From positions 4,278,001 through 4,342,000 of the forward strand of contig NZ_CP009458.1 of the NCBI RefSeq assembly GCF_000758305.1: DNA of 64,000 bases. Reading direction: 5' to 3'. The DNA is from Cedecea neteri. GTDB taxonomy: Bacteria; Pseudomonadota; Gammaproteobacteria; Enterobacterales; Enterobacteriaceae. Below are positions 17,597-24,934 of the stretch, piece after piece. The position numbers and the translations under genes are program-made. The first letter of the stretch is position 1; every line of letters starts with the position of its first letter. The notes below the pieces were generated by a model. The model had not been told where the DNA came from. It searched no databases and saw only the letters and a program-made list of their open reading frames with translations.

Positions 17597-17953
17597 TTAC
17601 TTTCCGCCGCCAAGTTCGATGAATAATCCGTTGTTGTCGATGAAAAAACCATATCGATAGACTTTGTTATTCAGCGTATAGGACGTTTGGTAGATGTAGC
17701 CACGGGTAAGCGGAACCTTTATGCAGGTATCTGGATAAATGAGGTGTTTGAACTCAACGGTGGCAAGATCTTTATCGTAACCATCCTGGATAGATGAAAT
17801 CGAATAACGACTTAGCACATCGGATTTATCAACAGTAAAGCAGAGATTGCCGTTAATAATATCATAACTCCTCCATTCGCCTACGCCGATATTTTCACCG
17901 ACACAGCCTACAAGCAAAATACAAACGGGAATAAATGCAGCAAAATACTTCAT
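17597..17953 (-). CDS. Small lipoprotein, possible immunity protein
   Basis: A 118-residue protein with a lipoprotein signal peptide: MKYFAAF, a hydrophobic core, then the lipobox LVGC with Cys17. The Gly-rich, Asp-free residues after Cys favour outer-membrane sorting. The start at 17953 has a GGAGA ribosome-binding site and overlaps the stop of the upstream zincin-like gene as ATGA, so the pair is translationally coupled. The mature part is small and beta-rich-looking; I recognise no family. A periplasmic lipoprotein coupled to a peptidase-like toxin fragment suggests an immunity role, which is inference. Confidence 0.7.
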   Translation of the reverse strand: MKYFAAFIPVCILLVGCVGENIGVGEWRSYDIINGNLCFTVDKSDVLSRYSISSIQDGYDKDLATVEFKHLIYPDTCIKVPLTRGYIYQTSYTLNNKVYRYGFFIDNNGLFIELGGGK

Positions 17954-18261
17954 AAAGGAAATCTCCCCAATATTTTCTTGTACTGAGTCAACAGTGAAAC
18001 CATCGGTTGCGCAGGGTTTAAGTCGCGAAGATTGTAGGTATAGTCTGCGACCCAGGAGAAAGCCCCTCGAGTCCGCACCCAAATCCCCCGTTGATGTTGC
18101 CAGACATGCATCATTTCATGCATAGAAAGATGGCAAGCATCGATAGAATTACGCTGGGGGGCGGAGAAATCAGGCTCATAGATGCCTTCCTGGAACCAAA
18201 TTTCTCCGCTAGTTTTCTTTAGGTTTATCCGATTAATATCTATAGAGTAACATATCAGCAC
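17950..18261 (-). CDS. Zincin-like (HEXXH) protein resembling Rhs/T6SS-associated peptidase domains
   Basis: 103 residues containing HEMMH (48-52) followed by VWQHQRG, the metal-binding helix seen in small Rhs/Vgr-associated metallopeptidase domains of type VI secretion effectors. The preceding GEIWFQEGIYEPDFS segment also fits that family, where a GEIYF-type strand precedes the helix. The N-terminus is shorter than in relatives I recall, so this may be a truncated remnant cut from a larger effector. It overlaps the upstream gene's 3' end by 29 bases in another frame and is coupled to the downstream lipoprotein. Confidence 0.6.
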   Translation of the reverse strand: MLICYSIDINRINLKKTSGEIWFQEGIYEPDFSAPQRNSIDACHLSMHEMMHVWQHQRGIWVRTRGAFSWVADYTYNLRDLNPAQPMVSLLTQYKKILGRFPL

Positions 18262-18997
18262 CGAACGCCAGGCGTGAGAGCTTTGCTGTTTTTACTATGA
18301 AATTATTTTCCGAAGCGAGGAAACGGGATAGTTTATTGTATACAGCAGGATCATGCATTCTACATATATACTCCAGCTGATTATAAATCTCAGACCATGT
18401 TTCCTTATGATATCTGGAATATCCTGCCCTTGATTTAAACTGCTTTACGTATTCACTGACACTATCTCTCTTGAATCTCATTTCACGATAAATCGGTCTG
18501 GGCTCTGAACAAAAATAAACATGTGACTCTGATTTATTAAAGCAAATTGAATGTTCATCATCATCCGGTAGTTTTCCTATGCTGCTGGGTTGGATCCAAA
18601 TTGAATTAATAGAAATAGATGAATTAAAATAATTATCGTGAAGCTCTACGCTTTTATGAAATTTTGGTGCCACATAGAACACAGGATTACCAGAGTTTTC
18701 AAGATGAAGTAATAATTCATGCTGCTTTGAATGCCTTTGCGCATGAAGATTAAATCGATAATACGATCCGCGAAAAGTGGTGTAGTGCGAAGCGTTTGCG
18801 CGACTAAGAAAATCCGTTCTTTTGAATTGCAAGAAAAAAGGCAAACCATCTATATTTAACCCGACATCATAACCACCGCCATCACGCCCTTCGTCAATGA
18901 GGGAAGGAAATGTAGGAACGGATCTAAAGCCGAAAGTTCGGGATAACTCTTCAACAAGCGTATATCCATATGTAAATTCAGAAAACTGTGATTTCAT
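18233..18997 (-). CDS. Unknown protein with PD-(D/Q)XK-like N-terminal motif
   Basis: A 254-residue soluble protein with no signal or membrane segment. Near the N-terminus GGGYDVGL (Asp44) is followed by FFLQFKR (Gln57, Lys59), the spacing of PD-(D/E)XK nucleases that carry Q in place of E. The rest is rich in His, Tyr, Ser and Arg and not recognised. Base composition is AT-rich compared with the core genes. It lies directly upstream of the zincin/lipoprotein pair on the same strand, with overlapping ends, so the three may form one transferred unit. Its function is unknown. Confidence 0.6.
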   Translation of the reverse strand: MKSQFSEFTYGYTLVEELSRTFGFRSVPTFPSLIDEGRDGGGYDVGLNIDGLPFFLQFKRTDFLSRANASHYTTFRGSYYRFNLHAQRHSKQHELLLHLENSGNPVFYVAPKFHKSVELHDNYFNSSISINSIWIQPSSIGKLPDDDEHSICFNKSESHVYFCSEPRPIYREMRFKRDSVSEYVKQFKSRAGYSRYHKETWSEIYNQLEYICRMHDPAVYNKLSRFLASENNFIVKTAKLSRLAFGADMLLYRY

Positions 18998-19447
18998 TTA
19001 ACATCCTTAAATCAGCTGTGTTATCACGATAACTTTAAGATATGAATTGTTATCGTTAAAATAACGTCCCAATCTTTAAAACTGCATGACTCTCACTGTA
19101 AAACATGATTTTCATTCAGATTCAAAAAAGCTCCCCTGTTACCACAACTGAGTCATGCTATCTGAAAGTACTTTTTTTTCAACCCCAAAAATAAGTAGGT
19201 CTATATTTATACCTATCTCTCTCAGCCTAATCATTCTATTCGGGGATAATTTTAATCTCTGATGATAATAAGCCAGGCTAAAAACGATAACGGCTTTTCT
19301 TGATTAATTTGTGTATCAAGAGGCTTAACATTGAATAAATCGAAAAAACAATGCTGGTATCCAACGGATATCATTGCAGGTTTGCGGAAGAAAGGAGTGT
19401 TACGGGCCATAAAAAGATACTAATGAATTTATGGCCGAACATGGACG
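18998..19447. other. AT-rich intergenic stretch of 450 bases
   Basis: No convincing gene. The only structure I see is an inverted repeat GGCCATAAA / TTTATGGCC (19405-19436, 14-base loop) 12 bases past the stop of the neighbouring fimbrillin-like gene, which could be its 3' hairpin. The remainder probably holds the promoter for the minus-strand gene at 18997. Confidence 0.5.
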
Positions 19448-19972
19448 TTACTCGAAAAAGGCCTGCGCTACAAAACTATAGGAATATGTTCCTGGTGGGG
19501 GAGTATAATCCCCGGTCGCTCTAAAGATAAGGGTGGCATCGCCATCAACAATAATAGCGCTTGAGCCCGCCGATCTGTTGGCGCGTGACGGAAGGTACTC
19601 TGCTTCCTTTATTACATAGCTTGCGGTGGTATTATCAAGCGAGGCCGCGAGGCCGCCCGTTTCGGTTTCGACGGTAACAGTAGAACCATTCCTTGATATG
19701 GGGGTTCTGTCTCCCGCTATAGCTACCTTAATACCTTCCGGTGCGCCCGGTAGTTTAACATTCAGCGTCGCCACAACATCCCCGCTATTTATACGCCCCG
19801 AAAATGTTTTCGGGTCATCCGCATAAAACTCAAGGGCTGAATACTGATTAACTGTGAGATCGGTTGTGGCTGTAACTATTGTCCCGGAGCCCCCTTCGGG
19901 CTGGGTGGCCAATACACCTGATGCTAAAAACCAGGCTGAGAACATGCTTAGCGTAAAGCGTTTATTTTTCAT
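19448..19972 (-). CDS. Secreted fimbrillin-like protein, paralogue A
   Basis: A 174-residue exported protein: the signal peptide MKNKRFTLSMFSAWFLASGVLA is followed by a beta-rich domain. It aligns along its length with the two proteins at 20167 and 22341: LTVNQYSALEF, FSGRINSGDVVATLNVK, GIKVAIAGD and the C-terminal GTYSYSFVAQAFFE. It is the most diverged of the three. The pattern (FxGxxxxGd, APxGxxV, ending YxFxaqaF) recalls Gram-negative pilin-like subunits such as PsaA/MyfA, but no chaperone or usher gene is near, so the family assignment is tentative. The start at 19972 has a GAGAGGT site; an upstream in-frame start would spoil the signal peptide. Confidence 0.75.
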   Translation of the reverse strand: MKNKRFTLSMFSAWFLASGVLATQPEGGSGTIVTATTDLTVNQYSALEFYADDPKTFSGRINSGDVVATLNVKLPGAPEGIKVAIAGDRTPISRNGSTVTVETETGGLAASLDNTTASYVIKEAEYLPSRANRSAGSSAIIVDGDATLIFRATGDYTPPPGTYSYSFVAQAFFE

Positions 19973-20113
19973 ACCTAACCTCTCTGAAATGGCGGAGATT
20001 AGCAAAATGCGCCGCAGTCCCATAACTTTAAGATGTAAATTAAGACAATTAAAACCCTTGATTAACTAATCAAGCCTTTCATGCGCTTAATGCTTAATAT
20101 TAATTAAAAACAC

Positions 20114-20142
20114 CGTCTAGCAATGCATAACATTGCTAGACG
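20114..20142 (-). terminator. Hairpin after fimbrillin-like gene B
   Basis: Perfect 12-bp stem CGTCTAGCAATG / CATTGCTAGACG with loop CATAA, 25 bases past the stop. The same hairpin with one compensated base pair follows gene C. It probably terminates or protects the transcript. Confidence 0.75.
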
Positions 20143-20166
20143 GGTAAACAGAGGATTTTCTAGGGG

Positions 20167-20703
20167 TTACTCGGTAAATGCTTGAGCAATAAATGTATAG
20201 TTATATTTACCCGGGGTAAGACTTGGCTTTTCGTCCCTAGAGATGAAATTAATATTCACATCCGCGCCAGTGCCGTCGACAACAATAGCAGCGGCACCGG
20301 AAGTATCACGATCCTTGCCACCCTCTGGGATATACTCGCTACCCTTCAAAACACTTGCATCAGCAAGTACGGCATGGATACTAGTTAGCTCATTCCCCGC
20401 ATTGTACTCATCATTGCGGAGATTTCCGGTTGAAACAGCCATGGAATTTACCACTCCTGCTATAGCTACCTGCATACCTTGCGGTGCATTAATCGTAAGA
20501 TCAAATAACGGCTCACCAGCCTTGATATACCCGTTAAATTTATTCGCGGTGCTTGAACTGAATTTTAAATCTGAAAACTGATCCACCGTGATCGAGGCTG
20601 TAGTCTGAGAGCCACCAATACCAATCCACTTTGGCGCAGCCAGCGCGCTGGACGCTAAAAACATGCCTGATAATACACTTAAAGCCACGAAACCTTTTTT
20701 CAT
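20167..20703 (-). CDS. Secreted fimbrillin-like protein, paralogue B
   Basis: 178 residues with signal peptide MKKGFVALSVLSGMFLASSALA and a mature beta-rich domain. The signal peptide is nearly identical to that of paralogue C, and the mature part shares FSDLKF, KFNGYIKAGEPLFDLT, APQGMQVAIAG, GAAAIVVDGTGA and LTPGKYNYTFIAQAFTE with it. This marks a recent duplication. Lack of cysteines and the C-terminal alternating hydrophobic strand suggest a pilin-like fold, but no assembly genes lie nearby. A CGGGA site precedes the ATG. Confidence 0.8.
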   Translation of the reverse strand: MKKGFVALSVLSGMFLASSALAAPKWIGIGGSQTTASITVDQFSDLKFSSSTANKFNGYIKAGEPLFDLTINAPQGMQVAIAGVVNSMAVSTGNLRNDEYNAGNELTSIHAVLADASVLKGSEYIPEGGKDRDTSGAAAIVVDGTGADVNINFISRDEKPSLTPGKYNYTFIAQAFTE

Positions 20704-21017
20704 AATACATTCCCGTATTTGTCAATTTAAATAAATGCTCCTTAGAAAGCGAGGGATAAGCTAGCAAAGCACGCCTCAATTTTGAAATTTAAAGACATGA
20801 ATTAAGATTGTTAATTTCTTTAAGTATGCAAATTAAATTTAACAAAAATGACATTAAATAAAGGAAATTTATTTATATTTTAGGGGGTAGATATTGGCCA
20901 TATCTTTCAATGAAGGAAAATAAAAACAGGGGACGTTCGCATCAGTTAGCATGCTTTTGACATTAGCTGGCTGAAGTCATGCAGCCCCAAAACAATGAGG
21001 CTGTTTAATCTAAAAAT
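20704..21017. other. AT-rich gap between fimbrillin-like gene B and alkC
   Basis: 314 bases without a gene. The part next to gene B resembles the region upstream of gene C (shared GCGAGG and ATAAGCTA words and runs such as TTAACAAAAAT), as expected if it is a duplicated promoter region. Confidence 0.5.
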
Positions 21018-22145
21018 TTACAGTTCCAACTCCCACTCCTCTCCCCCCAGCACCTTACCATTGACCTGGATCTCAATCCGCTGCACGCCGGGGTAATACT
21101 GGCGGGTGGTGATTGTCTTTACCGCATGCTTTTTCTCTATCGTTACCGTTCCGTTAGCCGGGAGTTCGAACGTGCGCAGTTTGAAGACCTTCGGGGTGAG
21201 GCTGCCGTTGGCTTTCATAAAGTGGATCACGTAATCGACCACGATATTTTGCGGGGCGTTGCTGGTTGAGCGCAGGCTGACGTTAAATTCCAGGTTTTCG
21301 CCCAGGGCGATCGCTTTTTGTTTGAGGGAGAAAGCATCCAGCGCGACATCTGCGCCGTGCTGCACGCCGATCAGCGCCAGCGCATCCGGATCGCCATTCT
21401 TAATTAAGGTTCTAAGAGAATGCCGGGTTATCCACGCGATTTTTTTCACGTCGTCACTGCCAGACTGTTTCGCCTGCTGCTGCCAGCTTTGCAGGAGCTG
21501 AATCACGTAGTCCGGGTGGTCTTTGGTGATGTCATTGAGGTGGTTGGCGACGCTTTTTCTGACGTAAAGCTCCGGGTCGAACTTCAGGGCGTCCAGAATG
21601 GCTCTGGTTCCCGCCGGGTCCTTGATAAACAGATGCAGCTTCTCGCCCCACGGCACGCGCGGGCGTGTGCCTTCCGAGGCCCAGCGGCGGATGTCCACGC
21701 TTTCGTCCTTCGCACACTGTAGAAGGAAGCGCATAGTTTCTTCCGGGTTCTGTTTAATAAAGGGACGCACCGCCCATTCGGCAGTAAAACAGACGGTGAC
21801 CACTTTCAGGGCTTCGAGGGAAAGTGCCGGGTGGTTCAGGCCATAGACCTGAATAAACTCCGCAAATGGCCAGACGGCAAAGCCGCGCAGCTTGTTCTCT
21901 TTTAGCACCGAAACCACTACAGCCAATGCAGCCGGGTAGTCCTGCGGCAGCTCAGCTGCCAGCGCATCTCGGATGACCTGGACTCTGGCCTTCATTTCCA
22001 GCTTATCGAGGTTTTCCGCCTGGTTTAAAAACGCTTCGGCGTTAAAGGCGGGATAATGCCGCGCGATTAAGCTCGCGATGTCCTGCAAAAGCGCATGATT
22101 AAAGGCATGTTTAAACGCGTTCTGATTTTCGACGGACTCACTCAC
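21018..22145 (-). CDS. alkC: DNA alkylation repair glycosylase AlkC (HEAT-repeat, with C-terminal Ig-like domain)
   Basis: A 375-residue protein of the AlkC/AlkD superfamily, which excises N3-methyladenine-type lesions without base flipping. Residues about 1-260 form HEAT-like helical repeats (RRWASEGTRPRVPW and LYVRKSVANHLNDITKDHP are typical of the DNA-contacting repeats). The last ~90 residues (LEFNVSLRST to EEWELEL) form an immunoglobulin-like strand pattern, the mark of the AlkC branch with a C-terminal Ig domain. The start is GTG at 22145 with GGAG upstream. A 5' copy of the gene and its leader is repeated 1,010 bases upstream as a pseudogene. Confidence 0.88.
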   Translation of the reverse strand: MSESVENQNAFKHAFNHALLQDIASLIARHYPAFNAEAFLNQAENLDKLEMKARVQVIRDALAAELPQDYPAALAVVVSVLKENKLRGFAVWPFAEFIQVYGLNHPALSLEALKVVTVCFTAEWAVRPFIKQNPEETMRFLLQCAKDESVDIRRWASEGTRPRVPWGEKLHLFIKDPAGTRAILDALKFDPELYVRKSVANHLNDITKDHPDYVIQLLQSWQQQAKQSGSDDVKKIAWITRHSLRTLIKNGDPDALALIGVQHGADVALDAFSLKQKAIALGENLEFNVSLRSTSNAPQNIVVDYVIHFMKANGSLTPKVFKLRTFELPANGTVTIEKKHAVKTITTRQYYPGVQRIEIQVNGKVLGGEEWELEL

Positions 22146-22224
22146 TGCACTACTCCATGGCGGATAACGTATTGCCGGAGTCTATCACTGTTTTTTCTTT
22201 GCTTTTTAGCCGTTTGCTACAAAA
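22061..22224. repeat. Direct repeat, copy 1 (alkC 5' end and leader)
   Basis: Covers the first 28 codons of alkC and about 80 bases upstream. It matches 23071-23232 with few differences over the coding part and more in the leader. Confidence 0.9.
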
Positions 22225-22286
22225 GATTATTAAGAAACAGCATTGACTGTTCTGGAGGGACTTTCGCTTCATTCACAAAATGACAC

Positions 22287-22315
22287 CGTATAGCAATGCA
22301 TAACATTGCTATACG
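22287..22315 (-). terminator. Hairpin after fimbrillin-like gene C
   Basis: 12-bp stem CGTATAGCAATG / CATTGCTATACG with loop CATAA. It differs from the hairpin at 20114-20142 by one base on each arm, and the two changes preserve pairing. Confidence 0.75.
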
Positions 22316-22340
22316 GATAAACAGCGGATTTTTTTAGCTG

Positions 22341-22874
22341 TTACTCAGTAAATGCCTGGGCAACAAAACTATAGCCATATTTACCAGGCGTAATACCATA
22401 GTTATCCCTAGAAGCGATAAATACAACTTTAGTTTCAGCACCAGTACCGTCAACAACAACAGCCCCAGCCCCAGCATTATTAGCGTCAATCACGCCTGGT
22501 GGAATATACGCATTACTTTTCAAAAAACTCTTGTCTGCAAGAGTTGCGGTAATAGAGCTACCTCCGTTGGGGGCAGTGGAGCTGCTGATATCCCCCGCAG
22601 AAGCCCCTAACGAAATAACATCACCTGCCACCGCCACCTTCATACCTTGCGGCGCAGTCACCGTAAGTTCAAACAATTCATCCCCCGCGTTGACAATTCC
22701 GTTGAACGATTTCGAACTGCTTGCGCCAAATTTTAAATCTGAAAATGCACTTACGCTAAACGAGGCTTCTGCCTGGGCGAGAGAATCACCAATCCACTGC
22801 TTCGGCGCAGCCAGTGCGCTGGACGCTAAAAACATGCCTGATAATACGCTTAAAGCAACGAAACTCTTTTTCAT
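22341..22874 (-). CDS. Secreted fimbrillin-like protein, paralogue C
   Basis: 177 residues from the ATG at 22874 (an ATG six bases earlier is equally possible); longer frames add sequence that does not fit a signal peptide. The signal peptide MKKSFVALSVLSGMFLASSALA differs from that of paralogue B by one residue. The mature domain contains FSDLKFGASSSKSFNG, GDELFELT, APQGMKVAVAGD, GAGAVVVDGTGAE and ITPGKYGYSFVAQAFTE. It lies between full-length alkC and the truncated alkC copy, with the same downstream hairpin as gene B. Likely surface or periplasmic; function unknown. Confidence 0.8.
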   Translation of the reverse strand: MKKSFVALSVLSGMFLASSALAAPKQWIGDSLAQAEASFSVSAFSDLKFGASSSKSFNGIVNAGDELFELTVTAPQGMKVAVAGDVISLGASAGDISSSTAPNGGSSITATLADKSFLKSNAYIPPGVIDANNAGAGAVVVDGTGAETKVVFIASRDNYGITPGKYGYSFVAQAFTE

Positions 22875-22999
22875 ACTCATGATATACACATCCATATTTA
22901 TCAATTGAAACAATATGCTTCTTAGAAAGCGAGGCATAAGCTACCCGAGCACACTTTGAATCCAAAGCCTCAAGATATAAATTAAGATTATTAATTTCC

Positions 23000-23155
23000 T
23001 CAGGAATATGAACGACATTTAACAAAAATAATATTCAATAAGGGAGGCGTATTCAGACTTTGGAAATTCGGCGCGATTAAGCTCGCGATGTCCTGCAAAA
23101 GCGCATGATTAAAGGCATGTTTAAACGCGTGCTGATTTTCGACGGACTCACTCAC
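23000..23155 (-). pseudogene. Truncated alkC copy
   Basis: From a GTG at 23155 the first 28 codons match alkC with one substitution (His for Asn at residue 9). The sequence then departs from alkC at about 23071 and runs 23 unrelated codons to TGA 23000-23002. The leader upstream is also duplicated. This is the remnant of a tandem duplication that lost most of one alkC copy. Confidence 0.85.
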
Positions 23156-23232
23156 TGCATGACTCCGGGCGGGTAACGCATTGTCGGAGTCTGTCTCAGT
23201 TTTTATTTTCTTTTTAGCCGTTTACTACAAAA
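23071..23232. repeat. Direct repeat, copy 2 (alkC 5' end and leader)
   Basis: Second copy of 22061-22224. Its upstream end stops 6 bases before the stop codon of the Crp-family gene, so that gene probably marks the original left neighbour of alkC. Confidence 0.9.
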
Positions 23233-23237
23233 ACTGG

Positions 23238-23906
23238 CTAGCTGATTCGCCCTGGGTTCGTCAGCACCTGGCGGAATTTTTCTATGTCGCAAATCACGTA
23301 TTCATGGGCCACTTTCTGAATGTACTGCTCTTCTATCAGCTGGTTGATCACCCGGCGATAAGTTCTCTCGGAGCAGCCAAAGCGCTCGGCCTCACGGGAC
23401 ACCTGCGAGAAATCCACCAGCGGCTTGTTCTGCTGATGGCGTTCATACAGGTCGGCCACGATGTTAAACACCAGCGGCTGCAGGAAACGCTCCATGGTTC
23501 TCGCCATTCCACGCTGGTAGCTGGTAGAAAGCAGCTGGCTGAGCCAGACGCCGACTTCCGCGTGGCTGGTCAGAATGGCGTCCATCATCGCCAGCGGAAT
23601 GACTTTTACCGTCATAGTGTCGTGGGCCACGACCGAGAACTGGCTCGGCGTATGGGTGAGGTATTCAATCTCGCCGATGATAGTGTCGCTGACAAAGCGC
23701 TGCCCCAGGCTGAATGCCTTCCCGTTTTCGGCGTTGTAATGCATGGTGTACTCGCCGAGCGTGATCCAGTAGAGCGCTTTGATCTCCTCGCCCTGGCGCA
23801 GAATAAATTCATCGGGGCCGATCTCTTTGCTTTTAAGCGGCGCGGCGTACACGGCATCGCGCAGGATCTGGTGCCCGCGCTGAGCGAATTGCTGAATAAT
23901 ATTCAT
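23238..23906 (-). CDS. Crp/Fnr-family transcription regulator
   Basis: 222 residues: an N-terminal cyclic-nucleotide-binding-type beta-barrel (about 15-130, with GEEIKALYWITLGEYTMHY and GEIEYLTHTPS) and a C-terminal winged helix (about 150-215, VSREAERFGCSERTYRRVINQL as recognition helix region). The phosphate-binding arginine/serine signature of true cAMP receptors is not evident, so the ligand is unknown. It is divergent from the purine nucleoside phosphorylase/permease pair, which it probably regulates. The 295-base divergent space has no second gene. Confidence 0.85.
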   Translation of the reverse strand: MNIIQQFAQRGHQILRDAVYAAPLKSKEIGPDEFILRQGEEIKALYWITLGEYTMHYNAENGKAFSLGQRFVSDTIIGEIEYLTHTPSQFSVVAHDTMTVKVIPLAMMDAILTSHAEVGVWLSQLLSTSYQRGMARTMERFLQPLVFNIVADLYERHQQNKPLVDFSQVSREAERFGCSERTYRRVINQLIEEQYIQKVAHEYVICDIEKFRQVLTNPGRIS

Positions 23907-24201
23907 GGTGTTGTCGCTCTCCGGCAGGCTGCCATGCAGCTCAATAAGGTCATTAACCCGTCAAGTATTGCCTGTTTCGCCAGAGTCCGCGGCGAAAAAG
24001 GCGGCTGAGATTAACTATCGCCCCTCGGTATTGTCAATACTCCGCGTTTTGCTCACCCCTTGCCATCCCTGGCGTTTCTCTTTTCTTGCAAAGGCAAAAA
24101 TCAAATTTGTGATCGCCGTCAGCCCGGCCGGACATTTGCCTTTTTCTACAGAGCGCGGGATTTCTATCGTAATGGCATGAAACCAGCCTGGAGATCGTCT
24201 G

Positions 24202-24912
24202 ATGACGCCACATATTAACGCCAACCCCGGCGACTTTGCCGAAACCGTGATCATGCCCGGCGACCCGCTGCGCGCGCAGTACATCGCGCAGACGTATTTA
24301 ACCGATGCAAAGCGCGTGTGCGACACCCGCAATATGTTCGGCTTTACCGGCTACTACAAAGGCAAGCGGCTTTCCGTAATGGCGCACGGGATGGGCATTC
24401 CGTCCGTTTCAATTTACGCCCATGAATTGATCAACGCGTTTGGCGTGAAGCAGCTTATTCGCATCGGCACCTGCGGGGCGGTGGATGAAAGCGTGGATAT
24501 GCGTAACGTGATTGTCGCCACCGGCGCGGGCACCTCATCTTCGGTAAACCGCGACCGCTTTGGCGGCTACGACTACGCCGCCGTACCGGACTTTGACCTG
24601 CTGCGCCGCTGCTGGACGGCGGCCGAGCAACACAATATTCCGACCCAGTTCGGCAACACTTTTACCAACGACCTGTTGTACGACAAACCCGAAGGCATGC
24701 TCCCTGCCCTCAAAAAGATGAACATCCTTGCGGTGGAAATGGAAACCTCGGCGCTGTTCACCATCGCCGCGCAGTACCGCGCCAAAGCCCTGAGCCTGCT
24801 GACAGCCTGCGTAAGCAGCGTCACGGGGGAAGAGCCAACGGCAGAAGAACTACAAAACACGTTAGACAAAATGATTGAGCTCGCTTTAGAAACCGCACTT
24901 CTCTGCGATTGA
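24202..24912 (+). CDS. DeoD-like purine nucleoside phosphorylase with altered catalytic pair
   Basis: A 236-residue protein of the hexameric PNP family, expected to split purine nucleosides with phosphate. Phosphate- and ribose-binding residues known in E. coli DeoD are kept (His4, Gly20, Arg24, Arg43, Arg87, Met180, Glu181 in EMET). However, the general acid Asp204 is Val204 and its partner Arg217 is Leu217, within a gap-free alignment of that loop (TACVSSVTGEE...). The enzyme may therefore act on a different base or nucleoside, or by another route. GGAG lies 8 bases before the ATG. It is followed after 22 bases by an NCS1 permease, indicating a nucleoside/nucleobase uptake-and-cleavage operon. 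Confidence 0.88.
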   Translation: MTPHINANPGDFAETVIMPGDPLRAQYIAQTYLTDAKRVCDTRNMFGFTGYYKGKRLSVMAHGMGIPSVSIYAHELINAFGVKQLIRIGTCGAVDESVDMRNVIVATGAGTSSSVNRDRFGGYDYAAVPDFDLLRRCWTAAEQHNIPTQFGNTFTNDLLYDKPEGMLPALKKMNILAVEMETSALFTIAAQYRAKALSLLTACVSSVTGEEPTAEELQNTLDKMIELALETALLCD

Positions 24913-24934
24913 TTTCTCCCATAAGGGTTCTCCG

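Noticed and set aside
19405..19436. Inverted repeat as a Rho-independent terminator
   Set aside because: No U run follows on the minus strand, so it is only noted as a hairpin in the gap.
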